From Isoptericola sp042668085 (GTDB lineage Bacteria > Actinomycetota > Actinomycetes > Actinomycetales > Cellulomonadaceae), in contig NZ_JBHVBO010000203.1 in assembly GCF_042668085.1 (NCBI RefSeq), positions 1 through 7,066 of the forward strand: a stretch of DNA of 7,066 bases, given 5' to 3'. Both the position numbers and the translations under genes were made by a program. Positions 5,737 through 7,066 of this stretch are shown piece after piece. The notes under the pieces are model-generated. The model was not told the DNA's origin, ran no database searches, and saw only the letters and a program-made list of their open reading frames with translations. Each line of letters opens with the position of its first letter. Within the stretch, counting starts at the first letter, position 1.

Positions 5737-6962
5737 GCTCAGCAGTCCCCCCGACCGCCACCGACGTCGTCCCGCTCACCGAGCCCGCGGACGGCGTCGG
5801 CCGCGTCGTCGACACCCCGGCCGCCCTCGACCGCGTGGTCGAGCGGTTCGCGGCCGGCACCGGCCCCGTCGCCGCCGACGCGGAGCGCGCCTCGGGCTAC
5901 CGCTACGGCCAGGCCACCTACCTGGTCCAGCTGCGGCGCGAGGGCGCCGGCACCGCGCTGCTCGACCCGGTCGCGCTGCCCGACCTCTCGGCGATCGGCG
6001 ACGCCGTGGGCGACGCCGAGTGGGTGCTGCACGCGGCGTCCCAGGACCTGCCGGGGCTCGCCGAGCACGGCCTGCGCCCGGCACGGATCTTCGACACCGA
6101 GCTCGCCGCCCGCCTGCTGGGCCTGGAGCGCGTGGGGCTCGCCGCGGTCGTCGCCGAGCTGCTCGGGCTGGGGCTGGCGAAGGAGCACTCCGCCGTCGAC
6201 TGGTCCACGCGGCCGCTGCCCGAGGACTGGCTGCGCTACGCCGCCCTCGACGTCGAGGTGCTGGTGGACCTGCGCGACCGCCTGGCCGAGCGGCTCGACG
6301 CCGACGGCAAGGCGGAGTGGGCGGCCCAGGAGTTCGAGGCCGAGCGCACCGCGCCGCCCCCGGCCCCGCGCGTCGACCCGTGGCGGCGCACGTCGGGCAC
6401 GCACACGCTGCGCGACCGGCGACAGCTGGCCGTGGTCCGCAGCCTGTGGCTGGCGCGCGACGCGAGCGCCCGCGCCCGCGACGTGTCCCCCGGCCGCGTG
6501 CTCCCCGACCGCGCCATCGTCGCGGCCGCGCGCGCGATGCCGCGCACCGTGCCGCAGCTCACCGCCCTGCCGGAGTTCGCGGGGAAGTCCACGCGCCGCC
6601 GCGCGCCCGCGTGGCAGCGCGCGATCGACGAGGCCCTCGCCCTGCCGGACGACCGGCTGCCGAGCCCGCGCGGTCCGCGCAGCGACGGGCCGCCCCAGCC
6701 GCGCACCTGGGCCGACCGAGACCCCGTCGCAGCACGACGGCTCACGGCGGCGCGCGAGCTCCTGGCGACGATGTCCGGCGACCTGCACGTGCCCGTGGAG
6801 AACCTCCTGCAGCCGGACGCCCTGCGCCGGCTGTGCTGGACGCCACCGGACCCGGCGCGCTCGGCCGAGATCGCGGAGTTCCTGCGCGGCCGCGGCGCCC
6901 GACCGTGGCAGGTCGAGCTGGTCGCCACCCCGCTCGAGGACGCCTTCTCCACCGTCTCCTGA
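5733..6962 (+). CDS. rnd: Ribonuclease D (DEDDy 3'-5' exonuclease with HRDC domain)
   Basis: This 409-residue cytosolic enzyme trims RNA 3' ends, classically tRNA precursors, using two metal ions. The exonuclease domain (about 25-190) has all DEDDy residues: Asp49 and Glu51 in AADAERAS (motif I), Asp105 in HAASQDLPGL (motif II), and Tyr169/Asp173 in YAALDVEVL (motif III). DWSTRPLPEDWLRYA (156-170) is the typical lead-in to motif III. An HRDC nucleic-acid-binding domain follows at about 227-305, starting RDRRQLAVVRSLWLARD, and a C-terminal actinobacterial region about 325-409 contains HVPVENLLQPDALRRLCW. Motif I reads D-A-E rather than the enterobacterial D-T-E, which does not touch the catalytic residues. 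The ATG at 5733 is supported by the overlap with the DUF3000 stop and the -10 box six bases upstream. Gene is intact. The 104 bases after it hold only palindromic repeats. Confidence 0.95.
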   Translation: MSSAVPPTATDVVPLTEPADGVGRVVDTPAALDRVVERFAAGTGPVAADAERASGYRYGQATYLVQLRREGAGTALLDPVALPDLSAIGDAVGDAEWVLHAASQDLPGLAEHGLRPARIFDTELAARLLGLERVGLAAVVAELLGLGLAKEHSAVDWSTRPLPEDWLRYAALDVEVLVDLRDRLAERLDADGKAEWAAQEFEAERTAPPPAPRVDPWRRTSGTHTLRDRRQLAVVRSLWLARDASARARDVSPGRVLPDRAIVAAARAMPRTVPQLTALPEFAGKSTRRRAPAWQRAIDEALALPDDRLPSPRGPRSDGPPQPRTWADRDPVAARRLTAARELLATMSGDLHVPVENLLQPDALRRLCWTPPDPARSAEIAEFLRGRGARPWQVELVATPLEDAFSTVS

Positions 6963-6970
6963 CCCTCGAC

Positions 6971-7014
6971 TTGTCAGGGCCACGCGCAGGTATCGACGCT
7001 CCTGGCCCTGACAA
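6971..7014. repeat. 44-base palindromic repeat, unit 1
   Basis: The arms TTGTCAGGGCCA (6971-6982) and TGGCCCTGACAA (7003-7014) are perfect inverted copies, giving a 12-base-pair stem around a 20-base centre that pairs only weakly (GCG 6984-6986 with CGC 6997-6999). It starts 9 bases after the rnd stop. There is no T-tract, so it is not a classical intrinsic terminator, though a stem-only terminator is possible in actinobacteria. Confidence 0.8.
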
Positions 7015-7030
7015 CTCGCGGGCCGGACAG

Positions 7031-7066
7031 TTGTCAGGGCCACGCGCACCAGAACCTGCGCGTGGC
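7031..7066. repeat. Palindromic repeat, unit 2, cut by the window end
   Basis: The first 18 bases, TTGTCAGGGCCACGCGCA, are identical to the start of unit 1, exactly 60 bases later. An 8-base loop CCAGAACC (7049-7056) is followed by TGCGCGTGGC (7057-7066), the exact inverse of 7039-7048. If the palindrome continues, the next eight bases outside the window would be CCTGACAA, making an 18-base-pair perfect stem and a total length of 44, the same as unit 1. A 16-base spacer (7015-7030) separates the units. Confidence 0.75.

Noticed and set aside
5739..7049. Minus-strand open frame opposite rnd, and other antisense frames there
   Set aside because: Low-complexity Arg/Gly/Ala translation with no motif, antisense to an intact RNase D gene.
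6971..7066. CRISPR array
   Set aside because: Only two units, a 16-base spacer, and palindromes with variable centres rather than identical repeats; no cas gene is present.

Overview
This is a very GC-rich window with GTG/ATG starts, tight gene packing and the actinobacterial marker family DUF3000. I read it as the chromosome of a Micrococcales-type actinobacterium, most plausibly Cellulomonas or a close relative. The genus is inference: DUF3000 next to RNase D is an actinobacterial arrangement, and the D-acidic-residue ligase/racemase genes fit the L-Orn-D-Glu or L-Orn-D-Asp (A4beta) peptidoglycan typical of Cellulomonas. No mobile element, CRISPR array, tRNA, rRNA or phage gene was found.

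Left half, minus strand, read from right to left (4879 down to 23): gnd (6-phosphogluconate dehydrogenase), two tandem paralogous ATP-grasp ligases of the D-aspartate-ligase type, and an aspartate/glutamate racemase. All three junctions are 4-base stop/start overlaps (ATGA, GTGA, GTGA), so the genes almost certainly form one translationally coupled operon. The likely combined role of the last three is to make a D-acidic amino acid (racemase) and attach it through its side-chain carboxyl to the diamino acid of the peptidoglycan stem peptide (ligases), giving the interpeptide bridge. The duplicated ligase is the real open question. Why gnd heads the operon is not evident; it supplies NADPH and ribulose 5-phosphate.

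Middle (4880-5082): a divergent promoter region of about 200 bases between gnd and the plus-strand pair.

Right half, plus strand: a DUF3000 protein (5083-5736) overlapping by 4 bases with rnd (ribonuclease D, 5733-6962). Both appear to have leaderless promoters: a TACGGT or TACCGT -10 box sits 6-7 bases before the start codon, and the rnd box lies inside the last codons of the DUF3000 gene.

Right end (6963-7066): no gene, but two copies of a palindromic repeat that start with the same 18 bases, exactly 60 bases apart. The first is a complete 44-base palindrome; the second is cut by the window edge and is predicted to finish 8 bases beyond it. The most novel-looking items are this repeat pair and the twin-ligase wall cassette. 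I see no evidence for a wholly new defence or mobile system.
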